Assembly (NCBI RefSeq): GCF_016756395.1
Contig: NZ_AP018365.1
Span: 4,805,001 to 4,869,000 of the forward strand
Reading direction: 5' to 3'
Length of the DNA: 64,000 nt
DNA from: Streptomyces sp. SN-593
GTDB taxonomy: Bacteria; Actinomycetota; Actinomycetes; Streptomycetales; Streptomycetaceae
Made by a program: the position numbers and the translations under genes. Under the pieces are notes generated by a model. The model saw only the letters and a program-made list of their open reading frames with translations. It had not been told where the DNA came from and made no database searches. This document shows, one piece after another, positions 25,943-34,958 of this stretch (positions are counted from its first letter, which is position 1; every line of letters begins with the position of its first letter).

Positions 25943-27025
25943 TCAGCGACCTGTGTTCTTCGGCGCCTTCCAGCGCGCGATGAGCCGGGCCACGAGGTTC
26001 AGGATCATCACGAAGGCGATCAGGACCAGGGCCGCGCCCCAGGCGCGGGCGTAGCTCGCGGGGTTGCCGTCCACGTACTGCTGGTAGATGTAGTACGGGA
26101 GCGATTCCTGCGGGCCCTTGAACGGGTTGTTGTTGATGTACTGGGCGCCGTAGATCAGCAGGGCGACCGGGGCGCTCTCGCCGGCGATCCGGGCGAGGGC
26201 CAGCATCACGCCGGTGGTGATGCCGCCGATCGCGGTGGGGACGACCACCTTGGTGATGGTCCGCCACTTCGGGACCCCCAGGGCGTAGGACGCCTCGCGC
26301 AGCTCGTTGGGCACGAGCTTGAGCATCTCCTCGGTCGAGCGCACCACGATCGGCGTCATCAGGATCGCCAGGGCCAGCGAGCCGGCGAAGCCGGACTGCG
26401 GCGCCTTGTCGAAGGCGATGAACCACAGCGACAGGATGAACAGGCCCGCCACGATCGAGGGGATGCCGGTCATCACGTCGACGAAGAACGTGACCACCTT
26501 GGCGAGCCAGCCCCTGCCGTACTCGACCAGGTAGACGGCGGTCAGGATGCCGAGGGGGGCGGCGATGGCGGCGGCGATCCCGACCTGCTCCACGGTGCCG
26601 ATGATGGCGTGGTAGATGCCGCCGCCGGGCTCGATGGTGAGCACGTTCTTCATCGAGTGGGTCAGGAAGGTGCCGTCGATCACGCCGGCGCCCTGCTTGA
26701 TCGTCGTCTCGATCAGCGAGTAGAGCGGCAGGACGGCCAGGATGAACGCGGACCAGACCAGGCTGGTGGCCACCCGGTCCTTCGCCTGGCGGCGGCCCTC
26801 GACCTGCGCGGTGATCGCGTAGGACCCCACGACGAAGAGCAGCAGCGCGATCAGGCCCCACTGGATGTGGCTGGACAGGCCCGCTCCGGCGCCGATGGCG
26901 ACGGCGACCACGATCGAGCCGACGGCGATCGCCGGGGCGGTCCAGCGCGGCAGCCGCCGGGTCGCCAGCCGCCTGGCGGCGGGCACGGCGGCGGACGAGG
27001 TCGCGTCGACGGCGGTGTGCGTCAT
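25943..27025 (-). CDS. pstA: Phosphate ABC transporter permease PstA
   Basis: A 360-residue inner-membrane permease. Three hydrophobic segments in an N-terminal extension precede the six-helix permease core. The EAA loop is LREASYALGVPKWRTITKVVVP, slightly beyond which lies ARIAGESAPVALL. The start overlaps the pstC stop by ATGA, so the two are translationally coupled. With PstC it forms the phosphate channel. Confidence 0.96.
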   Translation of the reverse strand: MTHTAVDATSSAAVPAARRLATRRLPRWTAPAIAVGSIVVAVAIGAGAGLSSHIQWGLIALLLFVVGSYAITAQVEGRRQAKDRVATSLVWSAFILAVLPLYSLIETTIKQGAGVIDGTFLTHSMKNVLTIEPGGGIYHAIIGTVEQVGIAAAIAAPLGILTAVYLVEYGRGWLAKVVTFFVDVMTGIPSIVAGLFILSLWFIAFDKAPQSGFAGSLALAILMTPIVVRSTEEMLKLVPNELREASYALGVPKWRTITKVVVPTAIGGITTGVMLALARIAGESAPVALLIYGAQYINNNPFKGPQESLPYYIYQQYVDGNPASYARAWGAALVLIAFVMILNLVARLIARWKAPKNTGR

Positions 27026-28008
27026 GCGTTGGCCCCCGAGTACTCCTTGCGCCGGGCGATGATCAGCCGGGCGGCTCCGTTGACCAGCAGGGTGATGACG
27101 AACAGCACCAGACCGGACGCGATCAGGGCGTCCCGGCCGTACTGGGTGGCCTCACCGAACTTGGCGACGATGTTCTGGGAGAAGGTGCCGCCGGCCGGGT
27201 CCAGCAGGTGGGCGCTGAGGGTGGGCGACGCGGACAGCACCGTGGCCACCGCCATCGTCTCGCCGAGCGCGCGGCCCAGGCCCAGCATCGAGGCGGAGAT
27301 GATGCCGGAGCGGGCGAAGGGGAGCACCGACATGCGGATGACCTCCCAGCGGGTCGCGCCGAGCGCGAGGGCCGCCTCCTCGTGCATCTTCGGCACCTGC
27401 CGGATCACCTCGCGGCTGACGTTGGTGATGATCGGCAGGATCATGATCGCCAGCAGGATGCCCACCGTGAACAGCGAGCGCGGGGTGGAGTTCGGGTCGG
27501 CCTTGTGGAAGACGACCGTCCAGCCCAGGTAGTGGTCGAGCCACAGGTTCAGGCCGCGCAGGTGCGGCACCAGGAAGAGCGCGCCCCACAGGCCGTAGAT
27601 GATGCTGGGCACCGCGGCGAGCAGGTCGATGACGTACGCGATCACGTCGCCGAGCCGGCGCGGCGCGTAGTGGGTGATGAACAGCGCGATGCCGACCGCG
27701 ATGGGCACGGCGATGACCATGGCGATCACCGCGCTGACCACGGTGCCGTAGGCGAGGACCGCGATGCCGAACTTCGGCGGGGTCAGCGCCGCGTTCCACT
27801 CGAAGGTGGTGAAGAAGTTCGCGTGGTCCTTGGAGATGGCGCTGACCGCGCGCACGGTCAGGAAGAGCGCGATGGCGCCCATGATCACGAGGACGAAGAT
27901 GCCCGAGCCGCGGGAGAGTCCGGCGAAGATCCGGTCGCCCGGGCGGCTGACGGTCTTCGCCCGGCCCGGCGGGGGAGGGGCGGTGGGGGGCGGTGCGGTG
28001 GTTGTCAT
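27022..28008 (-). CDS. pstC: Phosphate ABC transporter permease PstC
   Basis: A 328-residue permease with a Pro-rich cytoplasmic N-terminus (about 30 residues) and six membrane spans. The EAA loop reads HEEAALALGATRWEVIRMSVL, and GRALGETMAVATVL is the PstC hallmark. It follows pstS after 109 bp containing a long hairpin, which may let more PstS than permease be made. Confidence 0.96.
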   Translation of the reverse strand: MTTTAPPPTAPPPPGRAKTVSRPGDRIFAGLSRGSGIFVLVIMGAIALFLTVRAVSAISKDHANFFTTFEWNAALTPPKFGIAVLAYGTVVSAVIAMVIAVPIAVGIALFITHYAPRRLGDVIAYVIDLLAAVPSIIYGLWGALFLVPHLRGLNLWLDHYLGWTVVFHKADPNSTPRSLFTVGILLAIMILPIITNVSREVIRQVPKMHEEAALALGATRWEVIRMSVLPFARSGIISASMLGLGRALGETMAVATVLSASPTLSAHLLDPAGGTFSQNIVAKFGEATQYGRDALIASGLVLFVITLLVNGAARLIIARRKEYSGANA

Positions 28009-28068
28009 GGGGAACTCCGGTCTGGGGTGGGGGAGGGGAGCTCCCCCGGCGGCGGTGCACCGGATGTG

Positions 28069-28111
28069 CGGCGGGCCCCGCGGTGGTCGTCGCCGACCGC
28101 GGGGCCCGCCG
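28069..28111 (-). terminator. Hairpin between pstS and pstC
   Basis: A 16-bp perfect stem (CGGCGGGCCCCGCGGT and complement) with an 11-nt loop begins 6 bp after the pstS stop. It can act as a partial terminator or 3'-stabilising element, raising binding-protein output over permease output. Confidence 0.7.
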
Positions 28112-28117
28112 CCGGGG

Positions 28118-29263
28118 TCAGGACAGGGCGGAGATGGCGGAGCGGACCTTCGTGGCGATCGCGTCCGGCAGCGGGGCGTAGCCCGCGCCGGCGAGCTGGC
28201 CCTGGCCGTCGGCGCTGGCGATGTAGTTCAGGAAGGACTTGGTCAGCGGCAGGGTGTCGGACTTGTTGCCCTTGTCGCAGGCGATCTCGTACGTCACCAG
28301 GACGATCGGGTAGGCGTTGTCCGCCTTGGTGGTGTACGCGGCGCTCAGGTCGAGGGCCAGGTCGGAGCCGGTGCCGACGACCTTGGCCTGCGCGATGCCC
28401 GCGGAGGCGTTGGCGCTGGTGGCCTCGACCGGCTGCGAGGCGCCGGTGGCGATCTTGACGGTCGGGATCTGGTCGGCGGTCGCGTAGGACAGCTCGAAGT
28501 AGCCGATCGCGCCCTCGGTCTGCTTGACCTGCGAGGCCACACCGGAGGACTGCGCGACGGCCTGGCCGCCCTTGCCCGCCCACGCCTTGGCGTGCGGGTA
28601 GGGCCAGTCGGCCTTGGCCGCGCCGCCGAGGTACTTGGTGAGGTTGTCGGTGGTGCCGGAGTCGTCCTGGCGGTGGAAGCTCTGGATCTTGGTGCTCGGC
28701 AGGTTCGCGCTCGGGTTGAGCTTCTTGATCGCCGGGTCGTTCCAGGTGGTGATCTTGCTGTTGAAGATCTTCGCCAGGGTCGGGGCGTCCAGGACCAGGT
28801 TGCTCACGCCGGGCAGGTTGTAACCGATGGCGATCGGGCCGCCGACCATCGGGAGGTCGATGCCCTCGCCGCTGGTGCACACCTTCTGGGAGGAGGTGAT
28901 CTCGTCGGGGGCGAGCGGGGAGTCGGAGCCGGCGAAGGCGTCCGTGCCCTGGTTGAAGTCGATGACGCCCTGGCCGGACGACGACGGCTTGTAGTTGATC
29001 GTGGCTCCGGAACACGCCTGCTGGTAGTTCTTCACCCAGGCCTCCATCGCGTTCTGCTGCGCGGTGGAGCCGGAGGAGAGGATCTGCCCCTTCGCGCAGG
29101 AGATCGACGACGCGGCGGCGGAGGTCGAGGAGCTGCTGCTCGTCGACGAGTCGCTGCCGCTGTCGTTGTTGTCCGAACCGCAGGCGGTCAGGACCAGCGC
29201 GCCGGTTATCGCCGCCGCGCCGACGGTCAGGGCCCGCATTCCGCTCTTACGCTGAAGCTTCAC
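28118..29263 (-). CDS. pstS: Phosphate-binding lipoprotein PstS
   Basis: A 381-residue substrate-binding lipoprotein. The signal peptide ends in the lipobox LTAC near residue 28, followed by an Asn/Asp/Ser-rich linker. Phosphate-contact segments include SSGSTAQQNAM, SSSGQGVIDF, FAGSDSPL and RQDDSGTTDN. The GTG at 29263 is set by GGAAGGA 9 nt upstream; the in-frame extension to 29332 is not needed. It is the first and probably most expressed gene of pstSCAB. Direct repeats matching the PhoP box lie about 115-155 bp upstream. Confidence 0.96.
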   Translation of the reverse strand: MKLQRKSGMRALTVGAAAITGALVLTACGSDNNDSGSDSSTSSSSSTSAAASSISCAKGQILSSGSTAQQNAMEAWVKNYQQACSGATINYKPSSSGQGVIDFNQGTDAFAGSDSPLAPDEITSSQKVCTSGEGIDLPMVGGPIAIGYNLPGVSNLVLDAPTLAKIFNSKITTWNDPAIKKLNPSANLPSTKIQSFHRQDDSGTTDNLTKYLGGAAKADWPYPHAKAWAGKGGQAVAQSSGVASQVKQTEGAIGYFELSYATADQIPTVKIATGASQPVEATSANASAGIAQAKVVGTGSDLALDLSAAYTTKADNAYPIVLVTYEIACDKGNKSDTLPLTKSFLNYIASADGQGQLAGAGYAPLPDAIATKVRSAISALS

Positions 29264-29362
29264 CTTCGTGTGTTCCTTCCAAAAGCCCGCCGGTGGACGG
29301 CGAAGCACAGGGTTTGGTTGTTCTGCATCCACCCGGCGCCTTGCTGCTCACCGGTAAGGCCG

Positions 29363-29417
29363 AAATTAGGGAGATCAGGTGAAGTGACCGACGGGGGAGG
29401 GTGAACGCGAGGTGAAC
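29363..29417 (-). promoter_or_regulatory. PHO box and promoter of pstSCAB
   Basis: Reading leftward, GTTCACCTCGC and GTTCACCCTCC are contiguous 11-bp direct repeats (29417-29396), close to the Streptomyces PhoP consensus GTTCACC. A third unit GGTCACTTCAC follows at 29389-29379. A -10-like TAATTT lies at 29368-29363, so the third unit sits in the -35 region, as expected for an activator. Confidence 0.88.
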
Positions 29418-29742
29418 CTCGTCCGTCGGTGTGGTGGCCCCGTGGGCGGGCCGGCCGGAGATGGGCCAGGTGGGGCGGGCGGGAAGCGGGTGACCTGGGC
29501 ATACCGTCGCCGCGCGCCCGGGACGCGCGCGGGCCACGGGTCTACGCGCGTGGCCGTCGGGCCCGGGAGGACGGCCACGGAGGACGGTGCGGCGGCGCGG
29601 CGGCGTCCCGGCGGTGCCGTTCCGGCGGCGCGCGGGGGACGCCCCGGTGGCCCGGGAAGGACTTCGGCGGTGCGGCGGCGTCCCGGCGGCGTCCCGGCGG
29701 CCTCCCGGGCGTCCGGCGGGCCCAGCCCGTCAGCCGGCGGGC
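29418..29742. other. 325-bp GC-rich gap between pstS promoter and NUDIX gene
   Basis: The stretch is extremely GC-rich, with irregular CGGCGG and GTCCCGGCGGC repeats from about 29590 to 29710. The hairpin GGCGGGC-TCA-GCCCGCC (29736-29752) spans the stop codon of the NUDIX gene and could help end that transcript. No gene is supported on either strand. Confidence 0.5.
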
Positions 29743-30162
29743 TCAGCCCGCCAGGACGCGCAGCAGCGCGGCGACCAGCTCGCTGTCCCGGTCGTGCGTG
29801 AGCCGCCGCCGGGCCGCCTCCGGGGGCAGCCAGACGATCCGGTCCACCTCGTCGTTGGGCGAGAACGGCGGCGTGGAGGCCGCGGACGGCGCCTCGGCGG
29901 CCCAGTAGCGGACCTCCTTGGGACGTCCGGCCGTCCAGTAGTACGCCGCCGGCAGCGGCGTGCCGAGCACGCACTCCACGCCGGTCTCCTCGCGGGTCTC
30001 GCGCACCGCGGCCGCCGCGTGGTCCTCGCCCCGCTTCAGCTTGCCCTTGGGCAGGCTCCAGTCGTCGTAGCGCGGCCGGTGGATGAGCGCGACCTCGACC
30101 CCGGCGCCGTGCGCGGCGCGCCGCCACAGCACGGTGCCGGCCGCCCGGACCGTGCTGCTCAT
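29743..30162 (-). CDS. NUDIX hydrolase (MutT-like)
   Basis: A 139-residue NUDIX enzyme that hydrolyses a nucleoside diphosphate linked to another group. The complete box GKLKRGEDHAAAAVRETREETG (G-x5-E-x7-REUxEExGU) lies near residues 41-62 in the middle of an otherwise typical fold. The ATG overlaps the stop of the CHAD gene (ATGA). Position after CHAD and ppk suggests a role in polyphosphate or nucleotide housekeeping, possibly on diadenosine or inositol polyphosphates; this is inferred from context. Confidence 0.92.
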   Translation of the reverse strand: MSSTVRAAGTVLWRRAAHGAGVEVALIHRPRYDDWSLPKGKLKRGEDHAAAAVRETREETGVECVLGTPLPAAYYWTAGRPKEVRYWAAEAPSAASTPPFSPNDEVDRIVWLPPEAARRRLTHDRDSELVAALLRVLAG

Positions 30163-31376
30163 GCCTGCCACAGGCGGGAGAAGGCGAAGCGGGCGGCCTC
30201 CACGTCATGCCGCTGGTCGGCGTGGAGCACGCCCAGCGCGTAGGCGGTGGCCGGGGCGATCCGGGGGGTGCGGGCCGCGGCGGACACCGCGGCGGCCGAC
30301 TCGGCGGCCTCGTGGTGCCGCTGGAGGACCATCGCGGCCTCGGCCAGCCGCGGGTCGCCGTGGCCGCCGGCCCCGGGCACCTCGGCCGCGTACCGGCTCA
30401 GCCGCAGCAGGATGCGCACCTGGTGCCATGGCGCGTCCTGGAGGTCCGCGGTGAGGTCGGCGCCGAGCGCCGCCTGCACCGCCTCGGCGTTGTACGGGTG
30501 GCCGGCCCGGCGCAGCGGAAGCCGGGCGGCCGCCTCGGCGAGCCGGGTGTGCGCCTGCCCGGCCAGCGGCGGCAGCACCGCGGCCGCGGGCTCGCCGGCC
30601 CGGGCCGTCAGCGGCACCTCGGAGGCGAGCACCGCGATCGAGTCGGCCAGCGCGTGGAAGCGGGCCGAGCCCATCGCCTGCAAGGTCGCCGAGTGCGCCC
30701 GGGTCCGGGCCAGCGTGAGCTGCCGTTCCAGCAGCGCGGCGGCCCGCGCCGCGCCGACCGCCAGCGGCCCGCCCGACTGCGCCAGCGCCGCGCCGCGCGC
30801 GGCCACCGCGGTGGCGCCGCCGGACCGGCGCCCGCCGCCCGCCGGCTCGACGACGGAGCCGATGTCGGCGGGGCCCGCCTCGGCCGCCCGCCGGGCGCCG
30901 GGCGCCAGCGGCGCCCGCGCGGCCGCGCCGTCCGGGCCGGCCGCCGCGTGCGGCAGCGTGTCCTCGGCGGGCGCGAGGGCCGACAGCCGGCGCAGCGCGT
31001 CCAGCAGGCGGCCGAGCCGCGCCGCGTACTGCGGCTCGCGGCCCAGGGTGGCGCCGAGCCAGCCCAGCTCGGTCCGCACCGGTTCGGCCCAGGCGGGGTC
31101 GGTCAGCTCGCCGTAGGTGTGCAGCACGCCCGCGATCCGCCGGGCGCTGCCGCGCAGCAGGGAGTCCGCCACGTCCTCGTCGTCGCCGCGCACGCCGAGC
31201 CCGCGCAGGAACGTGGTGGCCTGCGCGCGCAGGTAGGACGACAGCGCCTCGCCCGCGCTCCCGCCGTCGACCGCCGTGCTGACGCCCACCGCGCTGCTCC
31301 CCGTGTCCGTGCCGTCGCCCGGTCGACCGGGGATCTCCTGTGCGAGCAGGTCGCTACGTCGCTGCTGACGGGCCAC
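30159..31376 (-). CDS. CHAD-domain protein
   Basis: A 405-residue helical protein of the CHAD type, a domain with conserved basic residues that binds polyphosphate. After a variable N-terminus, helices with R/K/H clusters recur (SLLRGSARRIAGVLHTYGEL, LPLRRAGHPYNAEAVQ, APWHQVRILLRLSRYA, AARFAFSRLW). A Gly/Ala/Arg-rich insertion lies near residues 148-200. There is no CYTH domain, so it is not a triphosphatase. The GTG start overlaps the ppk stop by 23 bp, implying coupled translation. It probably attaches to or organises polyphosphate made by Ppk. Confidence 0.85.
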   Translation of the reverse strand: MARQQRRSDLLAQEIPGRPGDGTDTGSSAVGVSTAVDGGSAGEALSSYLRAQATTFLRGLGVRGDDEDVADSLLRGSARRIAGVLHTYGELTDPAWAEPVRTELGWLGATLGREPQYAARLGRLLDALRRLSALAPAEDTLPHAAAGPDGAAARAPLAPGARRAAEAGPADIGSVVEPAGGGRRSGGATAVAARGAALAQSGGPLAVGAARAAALLERQLTLARTRAHSATLQAMGSARFHALADSIAVLASEVPLTARAGEPAAAVLPPLAGQAHTRLAEAAARLPLRRAGHPYNAEAVQAALGADLTADLQDAPWHQVRILLRLSRYAAEVPGAGGHGDPRLAEAAMVLQRHHEAAESAAAVSAAARTPRIAPATAYALGVLHADQRHDVEAARFAFSRLWQA

Positions 31377-33609
31377 GCCGGCGCCTCCGGGCGTCGATGA
31401 GCATTTCCTGGACGTTGCGCAGCGGGTGGCCGTCGGAGTCGGTGCTGTGCCGGGTCCATTCGCCGTCGGCCGCCAGGTGCCAGGACGACGTGGAGTCCGA
31501 CATCCCGGTCTCCAGCAGGCCGTCGAGGGTGGCGCGGTGGCCGGGGTCGGTGACCCGGACCAGCGCCTCGATCCGGCGGTCGAGGTTGCGGTGCATCATG
31601 TCGGCGCTGCCGATCCACACCTCCGGCTCGCCGCCGTTGCCGAAGACGAAGACCCGGGAGTGCTCCAGGAACCGGCCGAGCACGCTGCGCACCCGGATGT
31701 TCTCCGACAGTCCCTCCACGCCGGGCCGGACCGCGCAGATGCCCCGTACCCAGATGTCGACCGGCACGCCGGCCTGCGAGGCGCGGTAGAGCGCGTCGAC
31801 CACCACCTCGTCGACGATCGAGTTGACCTTGATCCGCACGAAGGCCGGGCGCCCGGCGCGGTGGTGTCCGATCTCGGCGAGGATGCGCTGGATCAGGCCG
31901 TCGCGCAGGCTGCGCGGGGCGACCAGCAGGCGGTTGTAGGTCTCGCGGCGCGAGTAGCCGGACAACCGGTTGAACAGGTGGGAGAGGTCCGCGCCGACTT
32001 TGGGGTCGGCGGTGAGCAGGCCCAGGTCCTCGTACAGCCGCGCGGTCTTCGGGTGGTAGTTGCCGGTGCCGACGTGGCTGTAGCGGCGCAGGGTGTCGCC
32101 CTCCTGGCGGACCACCAGCGACAGCTTGCAGTGCGTCTTGAGGCCGACCAGGCCGTAGACGACGTGGCAGCCGGCCTCCTCCAGCTTGCGGGCCCACTTG
32201 ATGTTGGCCTGCTCGTCGAAACGGGCCTTGATCTCGACCAGCACCAGCACCTGCTTGCCCGCCTCGGCCGCGTCGATCAGCGCGTCGACGATCGGCGAGT
32301 CGCCGGAGGTGCGGTAGAGGGTCTGCTTGATGGCCAGCACGTCGGGGTCGGCGGCGGCCTGGTCGAGGAAGGACTGCACCGAGGTGGAGAACGAGTCGTA
32401 CGGGTGGTGCAGCAGGATGTCCCGCTCGCGCATCGCGGCGAAGATGTCCGGCGGCGAGGCCGACTCGACCTCGGCGAGGTCGCGGTGGGTGCCGGCCACG
32501 TAGGGCGGGAACTTCAGCTCCTCGCGGTCCAGCGCGGCGATCGCGAACAGCCCGGTCAGGTCGAGCGGGCCGGGCAGCGGGTACACCTCGGTGTGCTTCA
32601 TCTTCAGCTCGTGGACGAGCAGGTCGAGCACGCGCGGCGCGATCGACTCCTCGACCTCCAGCCGGACCGGGGGCCCGAAGCGGCGCCGCATCAGCTCCTT
32701 CTCCAGCGCCTGGAGCAGGTTCTCCGCGTCGTCCTCCTCGACCTCCAGGTCCTCGTTGCGGGTCACGCGGAACATGTGGTGGTCGAGGACCTCCATGCCC
32801 GGGAACAGCTCGTCGAGGTGGGCGGCGATCACGTCCTCCAGCGGGACGTACCGCTGCGGGCTCGCCTCCAGCAGCCGGGACAGGATCGGCGGCACCTTCA
32901 CGCGGGCGAAGTGCTCGTGCCCGGAGACGGGGTTGCGCACCACGACCGCGAGGTTCAGCGACAGGCCGGAGATGTACGGGAACGGGTGCGCCGGGTCGAC
33001 CGCCAGCGGGGTCAGCACCGGGAAGATCTGCTTGCGGAAGAGCGTGGCGAGCCGGGCCTGCTCCTGGCCGGTCAGGTCGCCCCAGCGGATGACGTGGATG
33101 CCCTCGTCGGCGAGCTGCGGGCCGACGTCGTTCTGGAAGCACGCGGCGTGCCGGGCCATGAGCTCGCGGGAGCGGGTCAGGATCAGGTCCAGCACGTCGC
33201 GCGGCTGGAGGCCGGACGCGGAGCGGGTGGCGACGCCGGTGGCCATCCTCCGCTTGAGGCCGGCCACCCGGACCATGAAGAACTCGTCGAGGTTGCTCGC
33301 GAATATCGCCAGGAAGTTCGCCCGCTCCAGCAGCGGGGTGGCCGGGTCCTCGGCGAGTTCGAGGACCCGCTCGTTGAACGCCAGCCAGCTTCGTTCGCGG
33401 TCCAGGAAGCGGCCCTGCGGGAGTTCCTCGCCGAACTCCTCCCCCGCCTCGGCGAGCCCCGGCGGCTCGGGTTCGAGGTCGGGGACCACACGTGGGCGGA
33501 AGGTGCCGTCGGGAGAGCTGAAGGCGGTGCCGTTCGAGGCGTGCCCGCCGTTGCCGGCGGCGGCCTGGGCCGTCTGTGCGGGTACGTTCGGGTGATTTGT
33601 CTGGGCCAT
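31354..33609 (-). CDS. ppk: Polyphosphate kinase 1
   Basis: A 751-residue Ppk1 that builds polyphosphate from ATP. After a 65-residue variable N-terminus, the N-domain begins at FLDRERSWLAFNERVLE. The active-site histidine that is autophosphorylated lies in SHVGTGNYHPKTARLYEDL-like sequence, and the second conserved His in VGLKTHCKLSLV. Both phospholipase-D-like C-domains are complete. The ATG at 33609 is preceded by GGAGGAGGG about 11 nt upstream. It heads the ppk-CHAD-NUDIX operon and lies beside pstSCAB, consistent with phosphate-storage control. Confidence 0.97.
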   Translation of the reverse strand: MAQTNHPNVPAQTAQAAAGNGGHASNGTAFSSPDGTFRPRVVPDLEPEPPGLAEAGEEFGEELPQGRFLDRERSWLAFNERVLELAEDPATPLLERANFLAIFASNLDEFFMVRVAGLKRRMATGVATRSASGLQPRDVLDLILTRSRELMARHAACFQNDVGPQLADEGIHVIRWGDLTGQEQARLATLFRKQIFPVLTPLAVDPAHPFPYISGLSLNLAVVVRNPVSGHEHFARVKVPPILSRLLEASPQRYVPLEDVIAAHLDELFPGMEVLDHHMFRVTRNEDLEVEEDDAENLLQALEKELMRRRFGPPVRLEVEESIAPRVLDLLVHELKMKHTEVYPLPGPLDLTGLFAIAALDREELKFPPYVAGTHRDLAEVESASPPDIFAAMRERDILLHHPYDSFSTSVQSFLDQAAADPDVLAIKQTLYRTSGDSPIVDALIDAAEAGKQVLVLVEIKARFDEQANIKWARKLEEAGCHVVYGLVGLKTHCKLSLVVRQEGDTLRRYSHVGTGNYHPKTARLYEDLGLLTADPKVGADLSHLFNRLSGYSRRETYNRLLVAPRSLRDGLIQRILAEIGHHRAGRPAFVRIKVNSIVDEVVVDALYRASQAGVPVDIWVRGICAVRPGVEGLSENIRVRSVLGRFLEHSRVFVFGNGGEPEVWIGSADMMHRNLDRRIEALVRVTDPGHRATLDGLLETGMSDSTSSWHLAADGEWTRHSTDSDGHPLRNVQEMLIDARRRRRGPSAAT

Positions 33610-34028
33610 GGGTTTCGAGCCCTCCTCCGGTTCCGGCACATCCGCCGCGTCGGCGGCCCCCGTGCGGCGGCCGACGGCCGTCGCTCCATTGTCCCGTGTA
33701 CCTGCGGGTTCCGGCAGGTCGGGCGGGGATGCGGGGGGCGGGGCAGCGGGCTGCACCCGGCGATGTTCGCAAGCGCGGTTGAATGACCGGTAAAGAGAGC
33801 GTTGCCGTCAGGCAAGCGCAGGGCTTCCACCCGGGTGCCCCGACCCCCGCGGCGGTGTGTCCCGCCGGTCCCGGGGCCTCCCCCCGGCGGGCGGTTTGCC
33901 GCGCGGTCCCCGCCCCCCTGCCGGGGCGCTCGCCGGTGGGCACCCGGGATGCGCGGGGGCGCCGGGGCGCCTCCCGGGCGGGGCCCCGAGCCCGGGCACC
34001 GGCGGGTGGCCCTGCGGGACAGGGCGTC
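33610..34028. other. 419-bp gap upstream of ppk
   Basis: The region between ppk and the mshD stop contains no supported gene. A single PhoP-like half unit (GGTCATTCAAC leftward, 33788-33778) occurs, but without a second repeat it is not convincing. The part from 33830 to 34020 is plain GC-rich sequence with a few short inverted repeats. Confidence 0.4.
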
Positions 34029-34958
34029 CTAGTACTCCGTGCGGTACATGAGATCGGTCTCGTGGGTGGTGAAGCCGAGCCGTTCGTACACGGTGACGGC
34101 GGGCGCGTTGTCGGCGTCCACGTAGAGCATCGCCGTGGCCAGGCCCCGCTCCTGTGCGAGGTGGCGCAGCCCGATCGCCGTCAGGGCGCGGCCGAGGCCG
34201 CCGCCCTGCTCGCCCGGGGCGACCCCGACCACGTACACCTCGCCGAGCCCGTCGGACCGGTGCACCTTCGTCCAGTGGAAACCGACCGGCACGGAGCCGC
34301 GGAAGGCGAGGAAGAACCCGGCCGGGTCGAACCAGGGCTCGGCGACGCGGTCGTCGAGGTCGGCGCGGGTCATCCCGCCCTGCTCGGGGTGGTGGGCGAA
34401 GGCCGCCGCGTTGACCGCGAGCCAGGACTCCTCGTCCTGGCCGGGCACGAAGGTCCGCACGTCGACGCCCTCGGGCAGCCGCGGCTCGGGCACCCCGGTC
34501 GCCTCCGGGTCGAGCGGGCGGCGCATCTGCCGCAGCTCGCGGAAGAGCTTCATGCCCAGTTGCCGGGCGAGGTGCCGGGCGGCCGGGTGCCCGCCGTGCG
34601 CCCACACCCGCAGCCGCCGGCCGCTGGCCGCGAGCAGGTCGGCGGCCAGCGCCTGCCCGTGGCCCTGCGAGCGCCGCCGCGGGTGGACCAGGAACTCCGC
34701 CGACGGCGCCTCCACCGGGTCGGTGCCGTCGATCTGCCCGTACCCGGTCAGCTCCTGCGCCCCGTCGCCGTCCGGTCCGGGGGTCCACAGCAGCAGGTGC
34801 CGCACGCCGGGCCGGCCGGCGTTGCGGACGTGCAGCCGGCCCTGCTCGGAGACGGCCGGCTGGCCGTCCTCGGCGGCGGCCGCCCCGATCAGGTCGAGGA
34901 CGGCCCGGGCGGCATCGGCGGGCAGGTCGGTCAGGGTCTCGATGCGGCGGTCGCTCAT
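34029..34958 (-). CDS. mshD: Mycothiol synthase
   Basis: A 309-residue enzyme with two GNAT domains that acetylates Cys-GlcN-Ins in the last step of mycothiol synthesis. The C-terminal active domain shows VYVVGVAPGEQGGGLGRAL for acetyl-CoA binding and ends in YERLGFTTHETDLMYRT. The N-terminal GNAT-like half carries VHPRRRSQGHGQAL. Length and domain order fit MshD. Its ATG overlaps the stop of the MFS gene upstream (ATGA), so the two are coupled, which is an unusual partner. Confidence 0.93.
   Translation of the reverse strand: MSDRRIETLTDLPADAARAVLDLIGAAAAEDGQPAVSEQGRLHVRNAGRPGVRHLLLWTPGPDGDGAQELTGYGQIDGTDPVEAPSAEFLVHPRRRSQGHGQALAADLLAASGRRLRVWAHGGHPAARHLARQLGMKLFRELRQMRRPLDPEATGVPEPRLPEGVDVRTFVPGQDEESWLAVNAAAFAHHPEQGGMTRADLDDRVAEPWFDPAGFFLAFRGSVPVGFHWTKVHRSDGLGEVYVVGVAPGEQGGGLGRALTAIGLRHLAQERGLATAMLYVDADNAPAVTVYERLGFTTHETDLMYRTEY

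Noticed and set aside
33778..33788. A PhoP-like half unit (GGTCATTCAAC) upstream of ppk
   Set aside because: No second 11-bp repeat adjoins it, so it does not reach the standard of the pstS box, although PhoP control of ppk is known in Streptomyces.
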